Source of the DNA: Actinoallomurus liliacearum
GTDB taxonomy: Bacteria > Actinomycetota > Actinomycetes > Streptosporangiales > Streptosporangiaceae
Assembly (NCBI RefSeq): GCF_039542035.1
Contig: NZ_BAABHJ010000001.1
Coordinates: 248,001 to 312,000, forward strand
Length of the DNA stretch: 64,000 nucleotides
Direction of reading: 5' to 3'
In this document: positions 25,487 through 33,169 of the stretch, in pieces
How positions within the stretch are numbered: position 1 is the stretch's first letter
How the letters are laid out: the number at the start of each line of letters is the position of its first letter
Position numbers and translations under genes: made by a program
The notes under the pieces: model-generated
The model's input: only the letters and a program-made list of their open reading frames with translations
Database searches by the model: none
What the model was told of the DNA's origin: nothing

Positions 25487-27235
25487 TTACTTCACGCCCA
25501 TCTGGGCGTAGTCGTACAGGCCGTTGAGGCCCTGGTTCACGAAGACGTTCTTCACGCCCGGCGGGCGGTACAGCAGGCCCTTCACGTCGAGGAACGGCAT
25601 GATGTACGCGTCGTCCATGACCTTGGCGTCGACCTGTGCCCACAGGTCGTTGCGGGCGGTCGCGTCGGCGGTCGTCGCGGCCTTGTCGACCAGCTTGTCG
25701 ACCTCGGGGTCCTTGACGCCGAGGTTCGTGTTGCCGGCGTCGCGGATGACGCGGCTGTCGACGATCTGGGAGAGGTAGCCGAAGCCCTCCGGCCAGTCCG
25801 CGCCCCACGCCATCATGATCAGGCCGAGGCCGTTCTTCTTCACGTACTCCGGCTTACCGGCGTACAGCTTGAAGTAGTCGCCCTGCGGGAACTTCTTGAT
25901 CTCCGCCTGGATGCCGACCTTGGCGAGGCTCTGCTGCAGGGCCAGCGCGCCGTTGACCTCCTTGGTCCGCTCGGTGCGGGCCGTGAGGACGGTCTTGAAG
26001 CCGTTGGGCTTGCCGCAGGCCGCCAGTTCCTGCTTGGCCTTGGCGATGTCGCCGTGGTTGCCCGCGCCGGACGGGTAGGGGTTGATGTCCTTGCTGCCGG
26101 GGATCAGCGGCATCAGCAGGTGCGTGGCGATGTCACCGCCGGACAGCGGGCCGCCGAAGGCGGTCTGCATGGCCTGCTTGTCGGCCGCGTACTCCACCGC
26201 GCGGCGGCAGTGGACGTTGTCGAAGGGCGCGACGTCGCCGGAGATGGCGGTGTACCAGAGGCGGGCCGTCGGCGCCGAGTCGGCGTTCTTCTTGAGCCGC
26301 GGCTGCGACTGGATCTTGGCCGCGGCGGCCGCCTGCACGCCGGTGCCGACGACGTCGCTGTCCAGCGACCCGTTGATGAGACGGTTGTCGAGGTCGTCGG
26401 CGTTGATGCCGAGCTGCACCTCGATCCGGTCGGGCAGCTGCTTGCGGTTCGGGTCGGTCGCGGGGTCCCAGTTGGTGTTGCGGACCAGCGTCATCGACTT
26501 GCCCGGCGTGTAGTTCTCGAACTTGTACGGGCCGGTGGCGACGACGTGCTGCTTGTAGTTGGCGCCCGTGTCCTTGGCCGGCGGCACCGGCATGGTCGAG
26601 GGCAGCATCGCGAAGTAGTCGAACGCGGCGAACGGCTTCTTCAGGTGGAAGATGATCGTCTGGTCGTCCGGCGTCTCGACGGCCTTGAGCCCCAGCTTGC
26701 CGGGGGTCTTGTCGGCGTAGGGCGAGGTGTAGCCCTGCAGGTCGAGGTAGTCGTTGAAGTAGGTCGGCCCGTTCGGGAAGACCTTCTTGTCCAGCGTCCG
26801 CTCGACGTCGTACTTGATGTCCTGCGCCCGGACCGGGGTGCCGTCCTCGTACTTGATGCCCGGCTTGAGCTTGTACGTCCAGGTCTTCAGGTCCGCGCTG
26901 TGCTGACCCGGGCCCTGCGCGAGGTCGGGGGTCAGGTCCGTGCCCTCCTTGCCCGGCACGGACTTGAACATCATCAGCGTACGGCCGTAGAGACGGGCGA
27001 AGTCCCACGAGTAGGCGTAGTACGTGTCGGCCGGGTCGACGTTGTCCCAGTCACCCGAGTTGGCCAGGCGCAGGGTGCCGCCGGTCTTGGTCGACGCGTT
27101 CACGGGCTTGGTCAGCGCGGCGTTGAACGTGCCGTCACCGCTGGTGCCGCCCGAACCGCCGCTCCCGCCGCCGCAGGCGGCCAGGGCGAGGGTCGCCGCG
27201 AGCCCTGTCGCGACGAGAGGGATTGATCTCCTCAT
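25487..27235 (-). CDS. Peptide-type ABC transporter substrate-binding lipoprotein (SBP family 5), first copy
   Basis: 582 residues with a signal peptide and lipobox LALAAC followed by a Gly/Ser linker. It should capture peptides or similar ligands outside the cell for the DppBCDF transporter. Typical features are GGTLRLAN, TWTYKLKPGIKYEDGTPV, HLKKPFAAFDYF, ATGPYKFENY, FDNVHCRRAVEYAAD and the ending GLYDYAQMGVK. The ATG has AAGGAGG 11 bases upstream. It lies 46 bases after the DppC-type permease and 79 bases before the DppB-type permease, the last gap holding a strong hairpin. Confidence 0.95.
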   Translation of the reverse strand: MRRSIPLVATGLAATLALAACGGGSGGSGGTSGDGTFNAALTKPVNASTKTGGTLRLANSGDWDNVDPADTYYAYSWDFARLYGRTLMMFKSVPGKEGTDLTPDLAQGPGQHSADLKTWTYKLKPGIKYEDGTPVRAQDIKYDVERTLDKKVFPNGPTYFNDYLDLQGYTSPYADKTPGKLGLKAVETPDDQTIIFHLKKPFAAFDYFAMLPSTMPVPPAKDTGANYKQHVVATGPYKFENYTPGKSMTLVRNTNWDPATDPNRKQLPDRIEVQLGINADDLDNRLINGSLDSDVVGTGVQAAAAAKIQSQPRLKKNADSAPTARLWYTAISGDVAPFDNVHCRRAVEYAADKQAMQTAFGGPLSGGDIATHLLMPLIPGSKDINPYPSGAGNHGDIAKAKQELAACGKPNGFKTVLTARTERTKEVNGALALQQSLAKVGIQAEIKKFPQGDYFKLYAGKPEYVKKNGLGLIMMAWGADWPEGFGYLSQIVDSRVIRDAGNTNLGVKDPEVDKLVDKAATTADATARNDLWAQVDAKVMDDAYIMPFLDVKGLLYRPPGVKNVFVNQGLNGLYDYAQMGVK

Positions 27236-27281
27236 TTGGCTACGTTCCTCCTTGTGGGGGTTTCTTGGAGAAGGCAGGTGA

Positions 27282-28280
27282 TCAGCGGGCCCGCGGGTCG
27301 AGCGCGTCGCGGAGGCCGTCGCCGAACAGGTTGAACGCGAGCACCGTCACGAAGATCGCCAGACCGGGCACCACCATGAACCAGGGGTCGACCGAGTAGA
27401 TCGGGACCGCCTGGGAGAGCATGCCGCCCCAGGTCGGGGTGGGCTCGCTGACCCCAACACCCAGGTACGACAGCGCCGCCTCGAACAGGATGTTCGTCGG
27501 GATCAGCAGGGTGGAGTAGACCAGGATGGGGGCGACGAGGTTCGGCAGGAGCTCGCGGAAGAGGATGTACGGAGCGCGCGCGCCCATCGCCCGCGCGGCG
27601 TCGACGAACTCCCGCTCCCGCAGTGTGAGCGTCTGACCGCGGATGATCCGGCCGATGTAGGCCCAGTTGAAGAAGCCGATGATGAAGATCAGCAAGGCGA
27701 TGCGAAGGCCGTTGCCGGAGAGCCCGAACGCCTTGCCCTGGACGACGCCGCCCAGCGCGATCGCGAACAGCAGGATCGGGAAGGCCAGGAAGACGTCCAT
27801 CGCCCGGGCGATCAGGGTGTCGACCCAGCCGCCGAAGTAGCCGGCAATCATGCCGAGGACGGTGCCGATCACCACGGACAGCAGCGTCGCCAGGAAGGCG
27901 ATCAGCAGCGAGATCCGGGCGCCGTACACGATGCGGCTGAAGATGTCCCGGCCGTTGGTCGGCTCGATGCCGAGGGGGAACTTCCCGCTGATCCCCGAGT
28001 GCCACGGGCCGTGCAGCGGGCGCTGCAGGTTCGGGTCGATCAGGTCCTGGTGGAACTCGCTCGGCGGGTGCCCGAACCAGTCGCTCAGGAAGGGCGCGAA
28101 GATCGCCACCAGGATCAGCAGGAGCACCACGATGCCGCCGCCCATCGCGAGCTTGTCGCGCCGCAGGCGCATGAGCGCGATCTGACCGAGGGAGCGTCCC
28201 TCGATCTTCCGCGCGCCGCCGAGGACGGCGTCGGGCCTGGCCTCGAGCTCCGACCCGGTGACCTCGATCGGTGCGGTCAC
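27282..28280 (-). CDS. Peptide ABC transporter permease (DppC/OppC type)
   Basis: 332 residues from the GTG at 28280, which has GGGAGGT 7 bases upstream; a longer frame to 28403 is not supported. An N-terminal OppC_N segment (LAMGGGIVVLLLILVAIFAPFL split) is followed by LGIEPTNGRDIFSRIVYGAR, the usual DppC lead-in, and five further membrane segments with the EAA loop (EFVDAARAMGARAPYILFREL). It is the first gene of the importer operon. The 255 bases upstream to the next gene should hold the operon promoter. Confidence 0.94.
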   Translation of the reverse strand: MTAPIEVTGSELEARPDAVLGGARKIEGRSLGQIALMRLRRDKLAMGGGIVVLLLILVAIFAPFLSDWFGHPPSEFHQDLIDPNLQRPLHGPWHSGISGKFPLGIEPTNGRDIFSRIVYGARISLLIAFLATLLSVVIGTVLGMIAGYFGGWVDTLIARAMDVFLAFPILLFAIALGGVVQGKAFGLSGNGLRIALLIFIIGFFNWAYIGRIIRGQTLTLREREFVDAARAMGARAPYILFRELLPNLVAPILVYSTLLIPTNILFEAALSYLGVGVSEPTPTWGGMLSQAVPIYSVDPWFMVVPGLAIFVTVLAFNLFGDGLRDALDPRAR

Positions 28281-28535
28281 GACAGGTACCTCCCACATTC
28301 GGCCGCGTTGTTCATCCGCGGGCCACCGAGGAGTCCACCTGCGGATTCCTCTGGTTCCGGCCCGTCGGAGAGGGAACCGTATCCCCTCCGGGATGACTCT
28401 CACGCCCGTGAGCAGGCTGGCGCTAGTACCCGTGTCTCGATTGTGATCCGGTCGTCATCAAGGGCAGACGTGCGTCACGGCAACGCGATACCGCGAATGC
28501 GGAGCGTTATCCTCTGTCGGTATCTTCGCAGGTCA
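28281..28535. other. Intergenic region upstream of the peptide importer operon
   Basis: No gene, strong hairpin or clear promoter could be identified. It should contain the promoter of the importer operon and the end of the small membrane protein message. Confidence 0.4.
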
Positions 28536-28964
28536 TCAACTGATACCACGGTTTTTCAGGATCTGTTCGATCTCCGCCAGGTCCGGGTCGACGGCCGGTC
28601 CGGCGGTCGGCCGGCGGCTCTGCAGCTCGCCCTTGGCCGCCGCGCCCTTGGGCGCGCTCTTCGGCGCGTTCTTCCGGCCGGACCCGCCGTCCGCGGCCGG
28701 AGCCTTCCGCAGCATGACGCCGGAGGCGACGTACAGCAGGGCGCCCAGACCGAACAGGGCGACACCGGCCCACTTGACCGGGCTGAAGACCAGGTCCGAC
28801 AGGAACTTGGTGAGGCCGGTCAGGTAGGCGCCCATCGGCACCATGGACCAGGCGGCGCCCCGCATGCCGGACGCGGCGCCGCGCCTGCGGTAGGCCGCCC
28901 AGCTGCCCAGCAGACCCAGCACGGTCGCCGCCAGGCTGATCGTGAACAGAAGGACATCGCTCAT
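28536..28964 (-). CDS. Small membrane protein of unknown function
   Basis: 142 residues from the ATG at 28964, with GAGGTG about 4 bases upstream. Three hydrophobic stretches are visible: the N-terminal LLFTISLAATVLGLLGSW, a middle AWSMVPMGAYLTGLTKFL and VALFGLGALLYVASGVML. The last ~55 residues are a basic then acidic cytoplasmic tail (KNAPKSAPKGAAAKG, DPDLAEIEQILKNRGI). I do not recognise the family. It lies alone between the HAD phosphatase and the importer operon. Confidence 0.75.
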   Translation of the reverse strand: MSDVLLFTISLAATVLGLLGSWAAYRRRGAASGMRGAAWSMVPMGAYLTGLTKFLSDLVFSPVKWAGVALFGLGALLYVASGVMLRKAPAADGGSGRKNAPKSAPKGAAAKGELQSRRPTAGPAVDPDLAEIEQILKNRGIS

Positions 28965-29156
28965 CGCACACCTCACCAGCGACCCGGCCGGTCCGCCGGC
29001 CCGCCCGGCGCGGACGGACGCCGCCGGACCGGCCGGTTCGTTCCGGCCTTTTTCATGACGTCTCCATCCTGACACGTCATGACGCGTTCGGCGCTCCTCC
29101 TCCGGGACCGTTCCGGGTACTCCCCGGGCATGACGTCAGGGGACGGTCAGGGTCGG

Positions 29157-29236
29157 ACCAGGGCGCGCAGGCGGTCAGGGCCGGGCCGGAAGGCTCAGGC
29201 GGTCAGGGGTGGATCAGGGCGCGCAGGCGGTCCAGG
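29157..29236. repeat. Duplicated 3' end of the HAD gene
   Basis: The 17-base sequence CAGGGCGCGCAGGCGGT occurs at 29159-29175 and 29215-29231 (56 bases apart), with further matching flanks including the stop-codon region. The second copy encodes the C-terminus of the HAD protein; the first lies just beyond it. Confidence 0.75.
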
Positions 29237-29859
29237 TCGATCTCGCGCAGGGAGGCGACGACCGTGCGGCGCGGGGCCTCTTCGATCGGCACCACGCTGG
29301 GCACGGCGACGACGTGACAGCCCGCGGCGGCGCCGCTGGTCGCGCCGTTGAGCGAGTCCTCAAGGGCGACGCAGCGACGTGGGTCGACGTCGAGCAGGCG
29401 GGTCGCCGCCAGGTACGGCTCCGGGTGCGGCTTCGTGCGGCTCACCTCGTCCCCGGCCACGGTCACGGTGAAACTGTCGCGCCCGATCCCGTCGAGGGCG
29501 TGCTCCATCAGCGCCCGGTGGGTGGAGGAGACCAGGGCGGACGGCAGGCCCGCGCCGCGGACCTCGTCGAGCAGGTCGCGGGCGCCCGGCATCATCGGGA
29601 CGTCGGCCCGCAACCGCCGGCCCATCGCGTCGAGCAGCCTGCCGCCGACCTCTTCGGGGGCGGCGGGCGCGCCGGTCAGGTCGAGCATGTAGGCGACCGT
29701 GCGGTCGAGCGAGCCGCCGACCAGGAACTCCTGGTGCTCCGGCCCCCACGAGCCGCCGAGCCAGGCCATCACCTCGGCCTCGGCCTCCAGCCAGAGCCGC
29801 TCGGAGTCGAGCAGCAGCCCGTCCATGTCGAACAGGACCGCCTGCAGCACGCGCACCAT
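29203..29859 (-). CDS. HAD-superfamily phosphatase (beta-phosphoglucomutase/phosphatase-like)
   Basis: 218 residues from the ATG at 29859; in-frame GTGs at 29856 and 29850 are alternatives, since GAGGAG directly abuts the ATG. Motif I is FDMDGLLLDSE (nucleophile and acid/base Asp), motif II is ALVSSTHR, the motif III Lys lies in RTKPHPEPYL and motif IV is ALEDSLNG. The helical cap between motifs I and II is of the subfamily IA type. Substrate cannot be inferred, though sugar phosphates are common. It is divergent from the peptide cluster. Confidence 0.92.
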   Translation of the reverse strand: MVRVLQAVLFDMDGLLLDSERLWLEAEAEVMAWLGGSWGPEHQEFLVGGSLDRTVAYMLDLTGAPAAPEEVGGRLLDAMGRRLRADVPMMPGARDLLDEVRGAGLPSALVSSTHRALMEHALDGIGRDSFTVTVAGDEVSRTKPHPEPYLAATRLLDVDPRRCVALEDSLNGATSGAAAGCHVVAVPSVVPIEEAPRRTVVASLREIDLDRLRALIHP

Positions 29860-29940
29860 CTCCTCACATCCCGCGCGGAAACGGGGCACCGAACAACCGC
29901 CGACAGCAGGAGCACCTGGGAAGAGTTGGTCATTTTACCG

Positions 29941-30034
29941 GAGTTGCGGGCCAGGCCTTGTGCCATAATCCGGTCGGTCCGATGATCATGGTCTAACTGC
30001 CGGGCACGGCCGTCACGGCCGGGAGAGGAGACCC
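29941..30034 (+). promoter_or_regulatory. Promoter region and leader of the six-cysteine peptide gene
   Basis: Two candidate promoters are seen: CATAAT (29964-29969), and TTGTGC (29959-29964) with a 17-base spacer and GATGAT (29982-29987). A 13-base palindrome, GGCCGTCACGGCC (30008-30020), sits just before the GGGAGAGGAG ribosome site and could occlude it. Which start is used cannot be decided. Confidence 0.35.
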
Positions 30035-30202
30035 ATGACGCGTCTCATCGATCGTTTGCTGGCTCGCGTGGCTCCGAAGGCCACCGCGTCCGCCGGCTGC
30101 AGCAGGTCCTACTACTGTTCCGGCGGCTTGTACTACCTCCGTTTGTGCTGCCTCGACGAGGGGTGCCACTCGTCCGTCGTCGGTGCCTGCGGATCTCCGT
30201 GA
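30035..30202 (+). CDS. Six-cysteine secreted peptide precursor (knottin-like cysteine framework)
   Basis: 55 residues, preceded by GGGAGAGGAG 4 bases before the ATG. Residues 1-20 (MTRLIDRLLARVAPKATASA) form a Cys-free, basic, amphipathic leader without the hydrophobic core of a Sec signal. It ends in A-S-A, a type I signal peptidase (AxA) site, so cleavage before Gly21 would leave 35 residues. The mature part holds Cys22, 28, 38, 39, 44 and 52 with spacing C-x5-C-x9-CC-x4-C-x7-C, and is rich in Tyr. The C-C-CC-C-C order is that of inhibitor-cystine-knot toxins; disulfide pairing is not known. The next four genes encode redox, export and peptidase functions. Bacteriocin, signal or toxin are all possible; I know no named family for it. 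Confidence 0.75.
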   Translation: MTRLIDRLLARVAPKATASAGCSRSYYCSGGLYYLRLCCLDEGCHSSVVGACGSP

Positions 30203-30208
30203 GGTCCC

Positions 30209-30241
30209 TCGCGGGCGGGGACGCGACGTCCCCGCCCGCGA
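30209..30241 (+). terminator. Strong hairpin between peptide precursor and its processing genes
   Basis: A perfect 15-bp stem (30209-30223 with 30227-30241) with a CGA loop, starting 6 bases after the precursor stop and 23 bases before the next start. No T-run follows. Such a position typically makes precursor mRNA more abundant than the machinery mRNA. Confidence 0.8.
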
Positions 30242-30264
30242 CGGGTGTGCTGTGAGGAGCGCGC

Positions 30265-30771
30265 GTGGAACTCATGCGGATCGGCACCGCCTGCCTGATC
30301 GGGCTGGTCTTCGCCGTGTCGGCCGTCTCCAAGCTCCGCGACTTCGACGGCTTCGCCAGGTCCGTGCCCTCGCTGGTGCCGGCGTGGCCCGGCCGCGCCC
30401 GGCTCCTGGCGGTCGTCACGACCGCGCTCGAGGCGCTGGTGCCGCCATTGCTGGTCGCGCCGCCCACCACGTCGTACGGCTTCGGTCTGGCCGCCGTGCT
30501 GCTGGCCGCCTTCACCGCGGCCATCGCGGCCGCGATACGGCGTGGACGCCGTGCGACCTGTCGCTGCTTCGGCCCCTCCACCGCTCCGCTCGGACCCCGC
30601 CATCTCGTCCGTAACGGATTGCTGTTCTCCTGCGCCGTGCTCGGCGGCCTGTCCCCCGGCGGCCTGCCGCCCGCGGCCGGGATCGCGGTCGCCGCGGCGG
30701 CCGGGCTGGTCGGAGCGGTGCTGATCGTCTTTCTCGACGACATCGTCGATCTGTTCGTGAGGAATCCCTGA
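30265..30771 (+). CDS. MauE/DoxX-like membrane redox protein
   Basis: 168 residues from the GTG at 30265, with GAGGAG 6 bases upstream. Four membrane segments are visible (about 6-23, 47-65, 72-92 and 110-160). The sequence SAVSKLRDFDGF after the first segment and the motif Cys99-Arg-Cys101-Phe-Gly in the loop after the third are typical of MauE-type proteins, which work with MauD in forming the disulfides of methylamine dehydrogenase. Here no dehydrogenase is present, so it probably passes oxidising or reducing equivalents to the thioredoxin-like partner for the six-cysteine peptide. The stop overlaps the next start (TGATG). Confidence 0.85.
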   Translation: MELMRIGTACLIGLVFAVSAVSKLRDFDGFARSVPSLVPAWPGRARLLAVVTTALEALVPPLLVAPPTTSYGFGLAAVLLAAFTAAIAAAIRRGRRATCRCFGPSTAPLGPRHLVRNGLLFSCAVLGGLSPGGLPPAAGIAVAAAAGLVGAVLIVFLDDIVDLFVRNP

Positions 30772-31274
30772 TGCCCTACCTTGCCGCCGCCGTCGTCCTC
30801 GTCGGCCTGCTGTGCGTGCTGAACCTTCTCCTCACGCTCGGCCTGATCCGCCGGCTCCGGGAGCAGGGCGCGGCGCAGCCGCGGCACGCCGGGCCGCCGA
30901 TGGCGCTGAAACCCGGCTCGGAGGTCGGTGACTTCGCCACCACGACCGTCGACGGCGAGCCGCTCTCCCGCGCGGACCTCATCGGGCTGGTCGGCTTCTT
31001 CTCCGCGGGCTGCGAGCCGTGCCACGACCTGGCTCCGCGCTTCGCGGCGCTCTCGACGGGACTCCCCCGGCTCGCGGTGGTCACCGGTGAGGACCCCGAA
31101 CTGGTCGCGGTCCTGTCGCCGGCGGCCCGCGTCGTCGTCGAGGACTACGACGGCGTCGTGAGCGGCGCCTTCCAGAACACCTGGACGCCGGCGCTGTACC
31201 TCATCGACGGGGGACAGCGGGTGGTGGCCGCGGGTGGACGCCTGGAGGACCTGCCCATCGAAATCCCGGTATGA
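30771..31274 (+). CDS. Membrane-anchored thioredoxin-like (TlpA/MauD-type) protein
   Basis: 167 residues. An N-terminal membrane anchor (about 4-26) is followed by a thioredoxin fold that would lie outside the cell: VGDFATTTVDGEPLS, the active site Cys81-Glu-Pro-Cys84 in FFSAGCEPCHDL, and a cis-proline in TWTPALYLID. MauD-type proteins of this layout isomerise or form disulfides in exported proteins together with MauE. Its ATG shares a base with the MauE stop, so the pair is translationally coupled. The natural substrate is the precursor encoded just upstream. Confidence 0.88.
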   Translation: MPYLAAAVVLVGLLCVLNLLLTLGLIRRLREQGAAQPRHAGPPMALKPGSEVGDFATTTVDGEPLSRADLIGLVGFFSAGCEPCHDLAPRFAALSTGLPRLAVVTGEDPELVAVLSPAARVVVEDYDGVVSGAFQNTWTPALYLIDGGQRVVAAGGRLEDLPIEIPV

Positions 31275-31314
31275 GGACGTCGAACGCGGGCCGGGGACCG
31301 GGCGGGCCACCCCG

Positions 31315-33132
31315 ATGAGACGGCACGCCCGCCTACGGGAAATGGCCGTCGCCGCGGCCGAGGCGACCGCGCTCACCTGGCGGTCGGCGCCCGGCGGCGT
31401 CTCCGGATACCTCCTGGTCACCCTGGCCGAGTCCGCCGCGCCGATCGCGGCCGCGTGGCTGACGAAGACGGTGGTCGACCGGCTGACGACGTCCCAGGGC
31501 CCGGTCGCGGGTCCCGCCGCCGCGCTGGTGGCGGCCGGGCTGGCCGCCGCGGCCCTCCCCGGGATCGGCCGCTACCTGCGGGCCCAGACCGGGCGGGTCG
31601 CCGGGGTCCGGGCGACCGACCGGCTGTTCGCCGCGACCGAACGCCAGGTCGGGCTGCGGCGATTCGAGGATCCGGTCTTCCTGGACCGGCTGCGCCTGGC
31701 GCAGGAGGCGAGCGGCAGCACCGGATACCTCGTCGACTCCGTCTGCGGGGTCGCGCGGGGCGCGCTGTCCCTCATCGGCTTCGTCGGGTCGCTGCTGGTC
31801 ATCAGCCCGTCGATGACCGCGCTGGTCCTGCTGTCCGCCGTGCCTGCGCTGATCGCCGAACTCCTGCTGTCGCGGAGCCGGGCGGGCATGCAGTGGGCGA
31901 CCGAGCAGACCCATCGCCGGGAGTTCTTCTACAGCCGCCTGCTGACCGACGTGCAGGCCGCCACCGAGATCCGGCTGTTCGGCATCGGCGCCTTCCTGCG
32001 CGCCCGGATGATGGCCGAACGCGAGCGCGGCAACACGGCAGAACGGCGGATGGACCTGCGTGAGCTGGCCGTCCAGGGCGGCCTCACCGCGCTGAGCGCG
32101 GCGGTGGCCGGCGGCGGCCTGTGGTGGGCGATCATGGCGGCGCGGCACGGCGCGCTCGGCGTCGGGGACGTCACCATGTTCCTCGCCGCGGTCGCCGGCG
32201 TGCAGACCGCTCTCGACCTGCTGACGGCCTCCATCTCCACCGCCCACGGCCGCCTGCTGGCGTTCACCCACTACGTCGCGGTGACCCGGGCGGAACCGGA
32301 CCTGCCGAGCGCCGCCTCGGGGGACGCCGCGGAGCTGCGGCGGGGGATCGAGTTCCGCGACGTGTGGTTCCGCTACAGCGACGACCACCCTTGGGTGCTG
32401 CGCGGCGTCGACCTGACGATCCCGCACGGCCGGGCGGCCGCCGTCGTCGGCCTAAACGGCGCGGGCAAGAGCACGCTGGTCAAGCTGCTGTGCCGGATGT
32501 ACGACCCGACTCGGGGACGGATCCTGTGGGACGGCGTGGACCTGCGCGACCTCCCGCCCGCCGCGCTGCGCGAGCGCGTCAGCGCCGTCTTCCAGGACCA
32601 CATGAACTACGACATGACCGCGCGGGAGAACATCGCGGTCGGCGATATCGGCGCGCTCGACCGGCCGGACGCGGTCCGGCGGGCGGCCGAGCGCGCGGGC
32701 GTCCACGACAGGATCGCCGAGCTGCCCCGCGGCTATGACACCCTGCTGACCCGGATGTTCTTCTCCGAGGCCGACAAGGACGACCCCGACACCGGGGTCG
32801 TGCTCTCCGGCGGCCAGTGGCAGCGTCTGGCGCTGGCCCGGGCCTTCGTCCGCGACGGCCGGGACCTGATGATCCTCGACGAGCCCAGCTCCGGACTGGA
32901 CCCGGAGGCCGAGCACGAGGTCCACGCCCAGATGCGCCGCCACCGGGCCGGCCGCACCAGCCTGCTGATCTCACATCGGCTCAGCGCCGTACGGGAGGCC
33001 GACCTCATCGCGGTTCTCGACGGCGGGCGCGTCGCCGAACTCGGCACCCACGAGACGCTGATGGCGGCGGACGGCGACTACGCCCGGTTGTTCCGGCTGC
33101 AGGCGGCCGGATACCAGGAGGCGGCCGGGTGA
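31315..33132 (+). CDS. ABC-type exporter, fused membrane and ATPase domains
   Basis: 605 residues from the ATG at 31315; a GTG at 31234 in the same frame would overlap the thioredoxin gene. The N-terminal ~320 residues hold six membrane segments of the type 1 exporter fold; there is no C39 peptidase domain. The ATPase has Walker A GLNGAGKST (about 379-387), signature LSGGQWQR (about 496-503) with Trp in place of the usual Gln, Walker B LMILDEPSSGLD and the switch His in ISHRLS. It is the expected route for the six-cysteine peptide out of the cell. It would function as a homodimer, since only one gene is present. Confidence 0.92.
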   Translation: MRRHARLREMAVAAAEATALTWRSAPGGVSGYLLVTLAESAAPIAAAWLTKTVVDRLTTSQGPVAGPAAALVAAGLAAAALPGIGRYLRAQTGRVAGVRATDRLFAATERQVGLRRFEDPVFLDRLRLAQEASGSTGYLVDSVCGVARGALSLIGFVGSLLVISPSMTALVLLSAVPALIAELLLSRSRAGMQWATEQTHRREFFYSRLLTDVQAATEIRLFGIGAFLRARMMAERERGNTAERRMDLRELAVQGGLTALSAAVAGGGLWWAIMAARHGALGVGDVTMFLAAVAGVQTALDLLTASISTAHGRLLAFTHYVAVTRAEPDLPSAASGDAAELRRGIEFRDVWFRYSDDHPWVLRGVDLTIPHGRAAAVVGLNGAGKSTLVKLLCRMYDPTRGRILWDGVDLRDLPPAALRERVSAVFQDHMNYDMTARENIAVGDIGALDRPDAVRRAAERAGVHDRIAELPRGYDTLLTRMFFSEADKDDPDTGVVLSGGQWQRLALARAFVRDGRDLMILDEPSSGLDPEAEHEVHAQMRRHRAGRTSLLISHRLSAVREADLIAVLDGGRVAELGTHETLMAADGDYARLFRLQAAGYQEAAG

Positions 33133-33169
33133 GCCCGCGGCAGGGCTCTCACCCCTGGGAGGACATCGG

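Noticed and set aside
30035..30202. Lanthipeptide, lasso or radical-SAM peptide precursor
   Set aside because: No LanM/LanKC, lasso cyclase, YcaO or radical-SAM gene is nearby; the neighbours are disulfide-type redox proteins.
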